This document shows, one piece after another, positions 1 through 8,583 of a DNA stretch of 64,000 bases. The notes below the pieces were generated by a model. It did not search any database and was not told where the DNA came from. It saw only the letters and a program-made list of their open reading frames with translations. A program made the translations under genes and the position numbers. Source of the stretch: SHZI01 sp963802215 (GTDB lineage: Bacteria; Pseudomonadota; Gammaproteobacteria; Steroidobacterales; GCA-2729495). The stretch lies in assembly GCA_963802215.1 (NCBI GenBank), contig CAWDHQ010000001.1, positions 62,001-126,000 on the forward strand, read 5' to 3'. Within the stretch, counting starts at the first letter, position 1. Each line of letters begins with the position of its first letter.

Positions 1-1224
1 TTCTGCGGCGTCGCTGATCTGGTTGAAGGTGAGCACCGCGAAGTCCACTTTGACCGGGGTGGCGCCGGGCGGGCGTAGCGAATTGACGTGCCTCTCCCAC
101 ATCAGGAATCCCTGCTTGGCCAGGGACACGGTTTCCGTGTTGAGAATGCCGAGTGCCGCGTCGAAGGCGGCGCTGGTGGTCTTGATCAGTCCCGGGTTGC
201 TGCCGCGCACGGACCAGTCGTAGGTCTCGTACACCTGCGCGTTGGCGACGATGACCAGCACGTGTCGCACACGCTTCAGTTGCTCTGGCGTGAATGCCCC
301 GGCCATATCTGGAACGTTGCCGGCCTGTGCCACCGGACTCATCATCGATCCGCGGACACCAAGATTGTCCGTCACGCCGCCGTCAACCAGATGGAGTATC
401 GGCATGCGCGCGGCGTCCGTGTAGCGATCGAGTGACCGGGCTACGTTGTAGCGGCGATCCAGCACGTGATCATTGGCTAGCGCTTCAGCAACCCAGTTCT
501 TCTGGCGCTCCGGGCATCCGGGGAAATTCCGGAGGGCGATGGGCGCGAACACGGCCGGAACGGCCGACGAGGCCATTACCGCGTTTGCTACCGGATAGCC
601 TGACAGGTCTGAACACAGGAAATCGAACTGCGGCTGGATGAACGAGAAGGTGGCCGCGTTGTTCAGGTCACTGGAATTGAGAATGATGAACGGAAGCCCA
701 TTGCGGGACATGTCGGAGAAAGTGCCGTACCTGAAGAGCGTGCGATCCAGGTGGGCAGCAATCAGGTCGCTGCGATTGAAGTTGCCGGCTGCCAGCGACA
801 ATGCATGGTCGGGGCGAAGCAGCAGCGAGGTCAGTTCCCCCTGCCAGTCGTGGTAGAGGAAGTGGGGCAGAAAGTCAGTAAAGATCTGTGAGCCGAACAG
901 GCCGTAGTAGGCCGCCGTGTAGCTGCCCCCGGAGACTGCGCTGATGACGTTTACCTGTTCGAGCAGCGACCGGGACTGCCCGCCGACCACGACCCTGGCA
1001 TCGCGCAGCCTCTCGAGGACGCCGTAGCTGAATGCCGCGGCGCGCGTGCCACCACCGGAGAATGCCAGGACGACGAAGACGTCGTCATCCGGCTGTGGCA
1101 TGTGGTGACGGAAGTCGTAGGGGTCGGTGACAGCGCCTGCCGGCAGCGGCTCGTTCCAGGTGCGGGTGGCGCAGCTGGCCAGCAGGGCGAGTACGACGAC
1201 GAGGACAACTGGCCTATGGCGCAA
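1..1224 (-). CDS. Patatin-like phospholipase lipoprotein (3' end outside window)
   Basis: Predicted serine acyl hydrolase of the patatin/RssA type, probably acting on lipids in the cell envelope. Reading leftwards from a TTG start at 1224 (GGAG upstream), the product opens with a hydrophobic stretch ending in LLASC, a lipobox with Cys18. Then come the patatin oxyanion motif SGGGTRAAAFSYG, the nucleophile elbow SAVSGGSY (GxSxG) and the catalytic DGG in LVDGGVTDN, so the whole Ser-Asp dyad is inside the window. No stop codon occurs before the left edge after about 408 codons, so the C-terminus is missing. The TTG start is supported by the Shine-Dalgarno sequence and by the complete signal peptide that follows it. 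It is divergent from the DUF2934 gene. Confidence 0.88.
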   Translation of the reverse strand, partial: MRHRPVVLVVVLALLASCATRTWNEPLPAGAVTDPYDFRHHMPQPDDDVFVVLAFSGGGTRAAAFSYGVLERLRDARVVVGGQSRSLLEQVNVISAVSGGSYTAAYYGLFGSQIFTDFLPHFLYHDWQGELTSLLLRPDHALSLAAGNFNRSDLIAAHLDRTLFRYGTFSDMSRNGLPFIILNSSDLNNAATFSFIQPQFDFLCSDLSGYPVANAVMASSAVPAVFAPIALRNFPGCPERQKNWVAEALANDHVLDRRYNVARSLDRYTDAARMPILHLVDGGVTDNLGVRGSMMSPVAQAGNVPDMAGAFTPEQLKRVRHVLVIVANAQVYETYDWSVRGSNPGLIKTTSAAFDAALGILNTETVSLAKQGFLMWERHVNSLRPPGATPVKVDFAVLTFNQISDAAE

Positions 1225-1348
1225 ATTTCTTCTCCGACGTCCAGGACTCTGGCCAGACCAGAGTGTAAGGCGTGCGGGCTGGACTCGACTAATCAACGAT
1301 CCTCCTCCGATCGGGGGTGGCAATCGATGACCTGAACGGGAGACTGAA

Positions 1349-1546
1349 ATGAAAGGCAGAAAGGCGCTGCACGTCGCTGGCCTGAGTGAAACACCGGCCG
1401 GCCACGCCCCGGAGCCAGACGACGAGCGAGCCGCCCGGATTGCTGAAGCGGCATACTTCCGGGCGTCGCAAAGGGGTTTCGAGGGTGGAGACCCCGTGGA
1501 GGACTGGCTCGATGCCGAGAGAGAGATCGATGGTGGGAGGCGATGA
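1349..1546 (+). CDS. DUF2934 small protein
   Basis: A 65-residue protein with the signature of DUF2934: an R-I-A-E-A-A-Y-F segment, then RGFEGGDPVEDWLDAEREI. Members are short cytosolic proteins of unknown function found in many proteobacteria, often near stress genes. The start is preceded by GGGAGACTGAA. No membrane segment or signal peptide is visible. It lies 76 bp before the DoxX gene, so it may be co-transcribed. I infer no function. Confidence 0.75.
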   Translation: MKGRKALHVAGLSETPAGHAPEPDDERAARIAEAAYFRASQRGFEGGDPVEDWLDAEREIDGGRR

Positions 1547-1622
1547 CCCTGTAAGTAATTGGCTGGTAGCCCGACTAATGGGTTTGACTCTTCCAGAACC
1601 GATTCGCGACGAGGTTGGAAAC

Positions 1623-2093
1623 ATGGCAGCGATAGTTGGTCTTCTTGGTCCCGGCGGGCTCCTGGCCCGCCTGCTCGACAGCCTTCAACCCCTGTTCGCC
1701 CTGGCCACGCGCCTGTGGGTGAGCTGGCAGTTCCTGAAGTCCGGCCTGCTCAAGGTCAAGGACTGGGAGTCCACCCTGTTCCTCTTCCAGGAGGAGTACC
1801 GGGTGCCGCTGCTGTCGCCCCAGCTGGCGGCGCTGGCAGGCACTGCCGGGGAACTTGTGTTTCCCTTCCTGCTCGGCATCGGTCTGTTTGGCCGGTTCGC
1901 CGCCCTCGGTCTCTCGGCGGTGAACGTGCTGGCGGTCGTGTCCTACGCCCACGTCCTGCTCGAGTCCGGCTTCGAGGCCGCCCTCGGCCAGCACGTCCTG
2001 TGGGGCTTCATGCTGCTGGTCGTGGCAATCTATGGCCCGGGACCGCTGTCGGCCGACGGACTGATCGCCGCGCGCACCCGCGCGAGAACCTGA
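1623..2093 (+). CDS. DoxX-family membrane protein
   Basis: A 156-residue integral membrane protein with four hydrophobic segments and the DoxX pattern: an LRLWVSWQF-like first helix followed by SGLLKVKDW and, near the third helix, a Gly-rich GELVFPFLLGIGLFGRFAAL. DoxX proteins are small inner-membrane proteins linked to redox or thiosulfate metabolism, but specific activity is rarely known. I chose ATG 1623 because it has GAGG upstream and fits the family length; an in-frame ATG at 1578 would add 15 residues. The stop lies 24 bp before the TonB receptor start, which suggests an operon of DoxX, receptor, CMD protein and dehalogenase-like protein. Confidence 0.75.
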   Translation: MAAIVGLLGPGGLLARLLDSLQPLFALATRLWVSWQFLKSGLLKVKDWESTLFLFQEEYRVPLLSPQLAALAGTAGELVFPFLLGIGLFGRFAALGLSAVNVLAVVSYAHVLLESGFEAALGQHVLWGFMLLVVAIYGPGPLSADGLIAARTRART

Positions 2094-2117
2094 GAACGTC
2101 CGCTGGAGAACCGCCGC

Positions 2118-4607
2118 ATGTCGCTACGTCGTGGAGTTGCCACGGGCCTCGTCCTGGCCGGCACGGCCGGATTGCTGCAGCCGGCGGTCGCGCAGACGCA
2201 GGCCGCCTTCACCACTGAAGAGCTCGAGAGCATCTTTGTGATCGGCACGCGGATCGGCGAGCGCACCGTGCTCGACACACCCGTGCCGGTGGACGTGCTG
2301 GCCGGTGACGAGCTAAGGGCCACGGGCGTCGTCGCCGGCGAGCTGGGGCAGGCCTTGTCGGTGCTCGCGCCGTCCTTCAACTTTCCCCGCCAGTCCAACT
2401 CCGGCAGCTCAGACCTGGTGCGCGCGGGCCAGCTGCGCGGCATGAGCCCGGACCAGATGCTGGTCCTCGTGAATGGCCGCCGACGCCACACCTCCGCCAT
2501 CGTCAACACCGAGACCAAGATCGGCCGCGGCACCGCCGCGGTGGACTTCAACAGCATCCCGCTGAACGCCATCCAGCGCGTCGAGGTGCTCCGGGACGGC
2601 GCCGGCGCGCTCTACGGCTCCGACGCCATCGCTGGCGTGGTGAACCTGGTACTGGATGACCGGGCCGGCTTCGAGGCCAACGCGTCCTACGGGTCCCACC
2701 TGACCGACCTGGAGCCGGTGAACGAGGACCTGACCGATGGCGAGACGTTCACCTTCGATGCCAAGTACGGGTGGACGCTGGCCGACGATGGCTTCCTCAA
2801 GACTGGCGTCGCCTGGCGCACCCGGAATTCCACCAACCGGGCCGGCTTCGACCAGGTGCCCTTCTTCGAGCAGCAGACTCCTGACAACCTGGCGCTGGCC
2901 GGGCAGCGGAACTACGCCGAGGGCGATCCCAACGTGGACGAGCTGAACCTGTGGTTCAACGGCAGCGTTCCGCTGGGTGGTGTCGAGCTGTATGGCTTCG
3001 GCACCTACGGCAACCGGGACAGCGACGGCGGCGCGGCGTTCTTCCGCTACCCCGACAGCACGAGCACTGTGAAGGAGGTCTATCCCGAGGGCTTCCGCCC
3101 GGCGACCTGGGGCGAGGACGAGAACTACGCCGCCACCGCCGGCCTGCGGGCCGAGGCGGGGGGCTGGGACCTGGACGCGGCGCTCAGCTACGGCCGCAAC
3201 GAGTTCACCTTTGGCGTCGACAATTCCACCAATGCGTCGCTGGGGCCGGACAGCCCCACGTCCTTCGAGTCCGGCACCTACGAGAACGAGCAGGTTATCC
3301 TCGGCGTCGATGGCGGCCGGGAATTTGCGGTGGGCTGGCTCCGAGCGCCCCTGGAGGTGGCCGTCGGCGCCGAGTACCGCACCGAGGACTACGCGACAAC
3401 GAGGGGCCAGCCCGAGTCCTACGCGGCGGGCGTCTTCGGCAGCGCCGGTTGCGCGACGCCGGACAACCCGCCGGGCTCCATCGACTTCCTCTGTGCCATC
3501 GGCGCCCAGGCAGCCCCCGGCCTTACGCCCGACGACGAGGTGTCGATCGACCGGTCGGTGGTCAGCGTCTACGCTGACCTGGGCACTGACCTGACTGACC
3601 GGCTGTTCGTGGAGGTCGCTGCCCGCTACGAGGATTACGACGATTTCGGCTCCGCCGTCACGGGCAAGCTGGCGGGCCTGTACGCCGTGACCGACGCGGT
3701 GTCCCTGCGGGCGGCGGTGTCCAACAGCTTCCGGGCGCCCAACATCGCCCAGCTGGGCTTCTCCGATACCACGCTGAACTTCGGCGACGACCGCGCCCTG
3801 ATCCGCACCCGAACGCTTCGGGTGGACGACCCCATCGCCCGTTCACTGGGTGCGAAGGATCTGGATGAGGAGCAGTCCTTCAACCTCAGCGCCGGGGTGG
3901 TGGGGCAGTTCGACGGCTTGCGCGTCAGCGTCGACGTCTTCCAGATCGACGTGGACGACCGCATCACGCTGTCGGAGCGGCTGTTCAGCGCGCCGCTGAC
4001 GGACTTCATCCAGGCCCAGCCCGGCGGCGACGACGTCGAGTCGGTGCGCTTCTTCACCAACGCGGTGGACACGCAGACTCGGGGTTTCGACGTGGTGGCC
4101 AGCTACGCGCAGCCCTGGCTCGGTGGCGAGTTCCAGACCTCGATCGCTTTCAATTACTCGAGCACGGACGTTGAGACTATCCGGGGCACCACGGCGGAGC
4201 TGGCGGCGGTCGACCCGACGCTCACGCTGGTCGGCGTGGAGGAACTGAATACCCTGGAGGACGCCACGCCGGACAGCAAGCTGATCCTCAGCGGCAACTG
4301 GTCGGGCGACAGGTGGGATCTGCTGGGCCGCGTGTCGCGCTACGAGAACGCGGTGCGGGTGTTCAATTTCGGCGGTGGCTTCGAGCCGCGCCAGGAGTAC
4401 GGTGCGGAGATCCAGGTGGACGCGGAGGTGGGCTACCGCGTTACGGAGCAGCTGGCTTTCTACGCGGGCGCGGCTAACCTGCTGGACGAGTACCCCGATC
4501 TGTCGATCCCCGACATCAACTTCTTCGGCAACCTGCCCTACGACATCCTGTCACCCATCGGGGTGAACGGGCGCTACGTCTACGCGCGGACCAGCTTCCG
4601 CCTGTGA
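2118..4607 (+). CDS. TonB-dependent outer-membrane receptor
   Basis: An 829-residue outer-membrane active transporter. It has a signal peptide cut after PAVAQ (about residue 26), a TonB-box-like ESIFVIGTR segment, a plug domain with VNGRRRHTSA and the RVEVLRDGAGALYGSDAIAGVVNLV signature (residues roughly 150-185), then a long beta-barrel ending in an aromatic-rich strand YVYARTSFRL. The substrate cannot be read from sequence. The stop overlaps the GTG start of the CMD-domain gene (GTGA), so the two are translationally coupled. The plug resembles the ligand-diverse vitamin B12/iron/carbohydrate type rather than a defined siderophore receptor. Confidence 0.9.
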   Translation: MSLRRGVATGLVLAGTAGLLQPAVAQTQAAFTTEELESIFVIGTRIGERTVLDTPVPVDVLAGDELRATGVVAGELGQALSVLAPSFNFPRQSNSGSSDLVRAGQLRGMSPDQMLVLVNGRRRHTSAIVNTETKIGRGTAAVDFNSIPLNAIQRVEVLRDGAGALYGSDAIAGVVNLVLDDRAGFEANASYGSHLTDLEPVNEDLTDGETFTFDAKYGWTLADDGFLKTGVAWRTRNSTNRAGFDQVPFFEQQTPDNLALAGQRNYAEGDPNVDELNLWFNGSVPLGGVELYGFGTYGNRDSDGGAAFFRYPDSTSTVKEVYPEGFRPATWGEDENYAATAGLRAEAGGWDLDAALSYGRNEFTFGVDNSTNASLGPDSPTSFESGTYENEQVILGVDGGREFAVGWLRAPLEVAVGAEYRTEDYATTRGQPESYAAGVFGSAGCATPDNPPGSIDFLCAIGAQAAPGLTPDDEVSIDRSVVSVYADLGTDLTDRLFVEVAARYEDYDDFGSAVTGKLAGLYAVTDAVSLRAAVSNSFRAPNIAQLGFSDTTLNFGDDRALIRTRTLRVDDPIARSLGAKDLDEEQSFNLSAGVVGQFDGLRVSVDVFQIDVDDRITLSERLFSAPLTDFIQAQPGGDDVESVRFFTNAVDTQTRGFDVVASYAQPWLGGEFQTSIAFNYSSTDVETIRGTTAELAAVDPTLTLVGVEELNTLEDATPDSKLILSGNWSGDRWDLLGRVSRYENAVRVFNFGGGFEPRQEYGAEIQVDAEVGYRVTEQLAFYAGAANLLDEYPDLSIPDINFFGNLPYDILSPIGVNGRYVYARTSFRL

Positions 4608-5200
4608 CCCGCCTCGAACCGCTGCTGCCTGCCGCGTTGCCGCCGGACCTCAAGGCGATGTTCGACGCTGCGACTGGCCAGATGGGCTTCGCACCGAACG
4701 ACGTGCTGGTGATGGCCCACTGGCCGGAGCTGCTGCGCGCGCTCGGGCCGCTGGTCTTCACGGTCTGGGCGCCAGGCGAAGTGCCGATGGAGCTGAAGCG
4801 CCTCGTGGGCCTCGTCTCCAGCGTGGCCGGCGGCTGCCAGTACTGCGTGGCTCACAATGCCCACGGCCTGGCCCTTGAGGGCGTGTCGTCGGAAAAGCAG
4901 GCGGCCGTCTGGGAGTTCGAGACGTCGGCGGTCTTCACGGCAGCGGAGCGCGCGGCCCTGCGCGTGGCACGTGGCGGGGGCCAGGTGCCGAACGGCGTCA
5001 GCGACGCCGAGCTTCAGGACCTGCTGGCCCACTACTCTCCGCGCCAGGTGGCCGAGATCGTGGCCGTCATCGGCCTGTTCGGCTTCCTCAATCGCTGGAA
5101 CGCCACGCTGCGCGTGCCCCTCGAGGCGGAGCCGCGGGCGCTGGCCGAGAGAGGCATCGCGCGGCATGGCTGGCACGTGGGTTGGCACGGCGGGGAGTGA
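4604..5200 (+). CDS. Carboxymuconolactone decarboxylase / AhpD-like protein
   Basis: A 198-residue, all-helical, cytosolic protein of the CMD/AhpD superfamily. The redox motif CQYCVAHNAHG (CxxC followed by His) sits near residue 80, as in AhpD-type peroxidase-linked proteins, so a disulfide reductase activity is more likely than decarboxylation. The GTG start at 4604 overlaps the receptor stop, and its own TGA overlaps the GTG start of the dehalogenase-like gene, so three genes are tightly coupled. The GEVPMELKRLVGLVSSVAGG segment before the motif is typical of the family. Confidence 0.8.
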   Translation: MTRLEPLLPAALPPDLKAMFDAATGQMGFAPNDVLVMAHWPELLRALGPLVFTVWAPGEVPMELKRLVGLVSSVAGGCQYCVAHNAHGLALEGVSSEKQAAVWEFETSAVFTAAERAALRVARGGGQVPNGVSDAELQDLLAHYSPRQVAEIVAVIGLFGFLNRWNATLRVPLEAEPRALAERGIARHGWHVGWHGGE

Positions 5201-6102
5201 CGGTGCCGGTAATCCGCACGCCGGACGAGCGCTTCGGCAACCTGCCGGAGTACGCCTTCGCGCCGCGCTACGTGACGGTCCCCGACGAGCGCTTCGGCCC
5301 GCTCCGCATGCACTACCTGGACGAGGGCCCGGCGGCCGGGCCGGTGATCCTTCTCCTGCACGGGCAGGGCTGCTGGTCCTACCTGTACCGCCGGATGATC
5401 CCGCTGCTCACCGGGGCCGGCTTCCGGTGCATCGCGCCGGACTACATCGGCTTCGGCCGGTCGGACAAGCTGCCGTCCACCGAGGACTACACGTTCCAGA
5501 GGCACATCGACTGGCTCACGGCGTTCCTCGACGCGCTGGAGCTCCGCGACGTGACGGCCTACTTGTTTGACTGGGGCGGCTTCTTCGGCCTGCGCATCGC
5601 GGCCGAGCGCCCGGAATTCTTCGGGCGCCTCGTGCTGAGCAATACCAACCTGCCCACAGGGCAGGGCGGCGGCGCCGCCTGGTTCATTCGCTGGCGGGAG
5701 GAGCAGTTTGCCCTGCCGCGCTTTCCCCAGGGCGAGATGGTGAACAGCGGCGTGGTGCGCAAGCTGCCACCCGGGATCATCGCCGCCTACGACGCGCCCT
5801 ATCCCGACGAGGGCTACAAGACCGGACCGCGGCGCTTCCCGATGATTTTGCCCATCACGGCGGACGATCCGGCGGCAGTCGCCAACGCGCGGGCGTGGGA
5901 CGTCCTCGCCGGCTGGCAGAAGCCGGTCCTCACGCTGTACAGCGCCGCGTTTGCCGGCGGTGCCATGGGCCCGGAGCGGATCCTGGCCCACCTTCCGGGC
6001 GCCAGTGGCCAACCCCACGCGCTGTTGCCGGACGCCGGCTTCTACATCGTTGAGGATCAGTCAGAGGAATTGGCCCGCCGGATCGCCGCGTTCGCCAGTT
6101 GA
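5197..6102 (+). CDS. Haloalkane-dehalogenase-like alpha/beta hydrolase, copy 1
   Basis: An alpha/beta hydrolase closest in pattern to subfamily I haloalkane dehalogenases (DhlA). It has LLLHGQGCWSYLYRRMIP (DhlA: HGEPTWSYLYR), the nucleophile elbow LFDWGGFFGLR with Asp nucleophile and the adjacent halide-binding Trp, and LSNTNLPTG after strand 6. In DhlA the catalytic His sits in DAGHFVQE; here the matching segment is DAGFYIVE, with Phe in place of His. The acid region is SAAFAGGAMGP, without Asp or Glu where DhlA has D260 before LLGP. Hydrolysis of the ester intermediate is therefore doubtful. GTG 5197 overlaps the previous stop; ATG 5182 is an alternative. A close paralogue lies at 8584. Confidence 0.8.
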   Translation: MTVPVIRTPDERFGNLPEYAFAPRYVTVPDERFGPLRMHYLDEGPAAGPVILLLHGQGCWSYLYRRMIPLLTGAGFRCIAPDYIGFGRSDKLPSTEDYTFQRHIDWLTAFLDALELRDVTAYLFDWGGFFGLRIAAERPEFFGRLVLSNTNLPTGQGGGAAWFIRWREEQFALPRFPQGEMVNSGVVRKLPPGIIAAYDAPYPDEGYKTGPRRFPMILPITADDPAAVANARAWDVLAGWQKPVLTLYSAAFAGGAMGPERILAHLPGASGQPHALLPDAGFYIVEDQSEELARRIAAFAS

Positions 6103-7428
6103 GTGTTGGAGGAGTCCCGCCCGGGGTGCGGAGCTCGGGACATACTCTGGCGGGGGTGATTCCTCTGCTCGTGTTGCCGGCGACCCGGAGGGAGGGTCCT
6201 GTCCCGCAGAGCGTTCTGCCCGCTGCCCGCAAAGTAGAGCAACCGCCTGTCGCTTCTGATCGGGTCCCAGGTGAGCGTACCGAACCGTCATCGCCAGGGA
6301 GGCGTGCCCGAGCAATTCACGCACCGTATTGAGATTGACGTCGGCCTGGACCAGTCGCGAGGCGAAGTGGTGACGGAGGTCGTGCCAGCGAAACTTCTTG
6401 ATCTTCGCGGCCTTCAGAATGCCGGACCAGGCGGTCTTGAACGAGGTGGTGGCCGCAAAAACCTTGTCGATGCCGGAAGTATCAGGATTCTGCACCCGCC
6501 ACTGCCTGAGGGTCTCGATGGCCTCATCATTCAGGGGGACGTGCCGCGTCTGCCCGGTCTTGGCCGATGTGGCCTGAATGGACAGCACGGCCAGGCGAAA
6601 GTTGATGTCGTTCCAGCGCAGTGCCAGCAACTCTCCGCGGCGCAACCCGGTGTTCAGGCTGATCAGGATCGCCGGCGTCATGTGGTCGCCAAAGCGGGTC
6701 AGCTTGCGAAGGGGCGTCCGATGCCGCTCCCGTCGCCAGGCGTTGCCGGAATCCCGTGCATCCCGGAGTCGGGCGTCCCGGGCATCCAGCGCGGACCGTA
6801 GGCGAACCTCCTCCTCAGGATCCAGAAAGCGCACGTTCGGTGTCCGGTCCAGGCGCGGCTTGTCGACCCGTCGCATGGGGTTGTCGGGCAGCATCCCGAG
6901 CCGGACCGCATGGCTCAGCACGCCAGACAGGTTGGCCAGGTCACGAAGCACCGTGGCCGGCCGCAGCCCTTGGGCGAGCCGAGCGGTCTTCCAGGTCTCC
7001 AGCTGAAACGTGGACAGACTGCACAAGGGCTGGTCATTCCACTGGCGGAAGCAGTACTCGATGCGGGCGAGGCCAGACGTCGCGCTTCGGGGCCGGTTGG
7101 CCAGCGCCCAGGGACGGTACTGGGTGGTGATGTACTCCTTGAGGCTGATGCGCGAGGCGCCGTCCAGGCCTGCGGTGGGCTCCCGGCCGTGGGCCACGTT
7201 GCCCAGCACCAGCTCGCAGCGGCGGCGGGCCTGGTCCGGCGTCAGAGGGCCAACCTTGCCCAGCGTCAGCCGGCGTCCGCGTCCCAGCTGGACGCAGAAG
7301 GAGCGCACGCCGGACGGTTGAACCCGCAAGACGAAGCCCGGCAGCCGACTGTCATGGATGTCGAAGGGCTTGCTCCGGGGTTGAGCAGCACTGCTCGCCA
7401 GCAGACGTGCTCCGATGATTGCTCGCAC
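6061..7428 (-). CDS. Tyrosine recombinase/phage-type integrase
   Basis: A 455-residue site-specific recombinase. An N-terminal DUF4102-like arm-binding region (LTLGKVGPLTPDQARRR) is followed by a SAM-like core-binding domain and a catalytic domain with the complete R-K-HxxR-H-Y set: NTGLRRGELLALRW, a TSAKTGQTRHVPL hairpin, WHDLRHHFASRL, LLGHASLAMT and VRYAHL. The GTG start at 7428 has GGAG eight bases upstream. The last 42 nt overlap the convergent dehalogenase gene, and the low-complexity tail after the Tyr (about 70 residues) looks like read-through beyond the natural end. A palindromic operator and a 3' tRNA fragment lie just upstream, as expected of an element integrated in a tRNA gene. 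Confidence 0.9.
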   Translation of the reverse strand: MRAIIGARLLASSAAQPRSKPFDIHDSRLPGFVLRVQPSGVRSFCVQLGRGRRLTLGKVGPLTPDQARRRCELVLGNVAHGREPTAGLDGASRISLKEYITTQYRPWALANRPRSATSGLARIEYCFRQWNDQPLCSLSTFQLETWKTARLAQGLRPATVLRDLANLSGVLSHAVRLGMLPDNPMRRVDKPRLDRTPNVRFLDPEEEVRLRSALDARDARLRDARDSGNAWRRERHRTPLRKLTRFGDHMTPAILISLNTGLRRGELLALRWNDINFRLAVLSIQATSAKTGQTRHVPLNDEAIETLRQWRVQNPDTSGIDKVFAATTSFKTAWSGILKAAKIKKFRWHDLRHHFASRLVQADVNLNTVRELLGHASLAMTVRYAHLGPDQKRQAVALLCGQRAERSAGQDPPSGSPATRAEESPPPEYVPSSAPRAGLLQHSTGERGDPAGQFL

Positions 7429-7459
7429 TGATGGTTCTCCACTCCGTGCGGCGAAGGTA

Positions 7460-7477
7460 TTGCACTTATAAGTGCAA
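7460..7477. promoter_or_regulatory. Perfect 18-bp palindrome upstream of the integrase
   Basis: TTGCACTTATAAGTGCAA is a perfect inverted repeat 31 bp upstream of the integrase GTG start. The AT-rich centre (TTATAA) could serve as a -10 element, so a dimeric repressor bound here would block integrase transcription. Function is inferred from symmetry and position only. Confidence 0.55.
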
Positions 7478-7618
7478 CCGCAATGTAAGCCGGGCGTAGA
7501 CTGGCGTACGCGTGGTGGCTGCGGAGTAGGCGAAAAAATTCAATAGAACAGCAACTTGGAGCCCGAAGTGACCCAACGCGTTGATTCGACTACTGGCCCC
7601 AAAAAGGGCCTCGAACCC

Positions 7619-7664
7619 GTTCGCAATGCGGAGGCCGGGAGTTCGATCCTCCCCGGCTCCACCA
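7619..7664 (+). other. 3' fragment of a tRNA-Ala(CGC) gene, probable attachment-site scar
   Basis: The segment reads as the 3' half of a tRNA: anticodon loop TTCGCAA, a 3' anticodon-stem strand TGCGG, T-arm GGGAG-TTCGATC-CTCCC (perfect 5-bp stem) and acceptor strand CGGCTCC followed by ACCA. The 5' half is absent: the bases before the loop (AACCCG) do not pair well with TGCGG and no D-arm precedes them. Such a fragment is what remains when a tyrosine recombinase integrates in the anticodon loop of a tRNA gene. The adjacent integrase supports this. A tmRNA 3' end was considered but fits less well. Confidence 0.7.
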
Positions 7665-7688
7665 TATTCCGAAGCCGCCCGGCACCCC

Positions 7689-8408
7689 TCAGGTCGTGAC
7701 CTCCCAGAAGATCCGCCGGGCAGTCTCCTTCCCGATCATCTTTGCCATCATCCCCTGGGCCTTGTCCTGGGTGCGGATGTCGTCGACGAACTGTGCCTGA
7801 TACCGGCTGATCTCTGCCAGCCGTGCGGGGTCTTCGACAGGTTCGCTCCTGCGCGCAAGGTCCAGGTAGGTGTCCAGGTATTCGAGCCCGCAGCGCATGA
7901 ACGAATCGAAACGCTCCTTGGGAAACATGCCGTAGATGCCGGCGGGCGTGCGCCACTTCTGCATCCATTCCGGGTAGCGGTCCTCGCACTCGAAGGAGCC
8001 GTAGCGCTCCTGCACGGCGAGCAGCGGGTCCACCCACCGGCACCGCGAGGCGTCGTCGCCCGAAACGCAGTTGATGTTCACGTGGCAGATCGCCTTCCGG
8101 CCCGTGAGCAGGCAGAAAAACAGGAAAATGGGCGCGTCACGGTCCGGTTCGGGATACATGATGAAATTCATCTGGTCGAGGGGCGGGAGCTTCACGTTGA
8201 AGCGCATGCCGAATACCTTCCGGTAGCCCGGTGCCCGCCAGTTCATGTGCCGGGCCCTGAGGATCTTGAGGAAGGACCTGGGTTCGGCCAGCCGGGGCTC
8301 CACCGTCATCGGCGTCAGCGGCACGTGCTCGTTCACGCGTGCGATCAGTCCCTGGAATCGCGACTCCAGGTCGAACTCGTCGTCGGCGCGGCTCGATGCG
8401 GTGACCAT
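7689..8408 (-). CDS. Ferredoxin-dependent bilin reductase-like protein
   Basis: A 239-residue cytosolic protein without signal peptide. The central segment NFIMYPEPDRDAPIF, followed by a Gly-containing turn and a hydrophobic strand, resembles the core of the HY2/PcyA family of ferredoxin-dependent bilin reductases. The end, QDKAQGMMAKMIGKETARR, resembles the family's C-terminal (Q/N)(D/E)KTR...L.KAFG..WA.R helix. This match is from memory and by eye, so it is tentative. Members reduce biliverdin, but some bacterial homologues are uncharacterised. No haem oxygenase or phytochrome is visible nearby. The start has GGAGCC upstream. It is divergent from the second dehalogenase-like gene and directly follows the tRNA scar. 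Confidence 0.5.
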   Translation of the reverse strand: MVTASSRADDEFDLESRFQGLIARVNEHVPLTPMTVEPRLAEPRSFLKILRARHMNWRAPGYRKVFGMRFNVKLPPLDQMNFIMYPEPDRDAPIFLFFCLLTGRKAICHVNINCVSGDDASRCRWVDPLLAVQERYGSFECEDRYPEWMQKWRTPAGIYGMFPKERFDSFMRCGLEYLDTYLDLARRSEPVEDPARLAEISRYQAQFVDDIRTQDKAQGMMAKMIGKETARRIFWEVTT

Positions 8409-8583
8409 GGGTCGGCTCCAGCGGGCGGGGACTTCGGGAATATAGCTCCCCGGGCCTGTCAGGTTCGCGCCCTGTTCCCGACCAGTGAACTCTGGAGGTG
8501 ACTCATGGCAAGGTGGCTGCTGGAACTGCAGTAACGTGGAGCCTTACGATGGCCTGCTTGCTGAACTGGATGGGCACGACCTG

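Noticed and set aside
7594..7610. GGCCCC-AAAAA-GGGCC hairpin as an intrinsic terminator
   Set aside because: No T-run follows on either strand; left unassigned.
7619..7664. tmRNA (ssrA) 3' end as source of the tRNA-like fragment
   Set aside because: The TTCGCAA-TGCGG segment before the T-arm fits an Ala(CGC) anticodon loop and stem better than a tmRNA, although a tmRNA 3' end also finishes in GGCTCCACCA-like sequence.
8503..8532. Nine-codon leader peptide after GGAGGT before dehalogenase copy 2
   Set aside because: It has a good ribosome site but too little sequence to support; may only reflect the displaced start of the copied gene.
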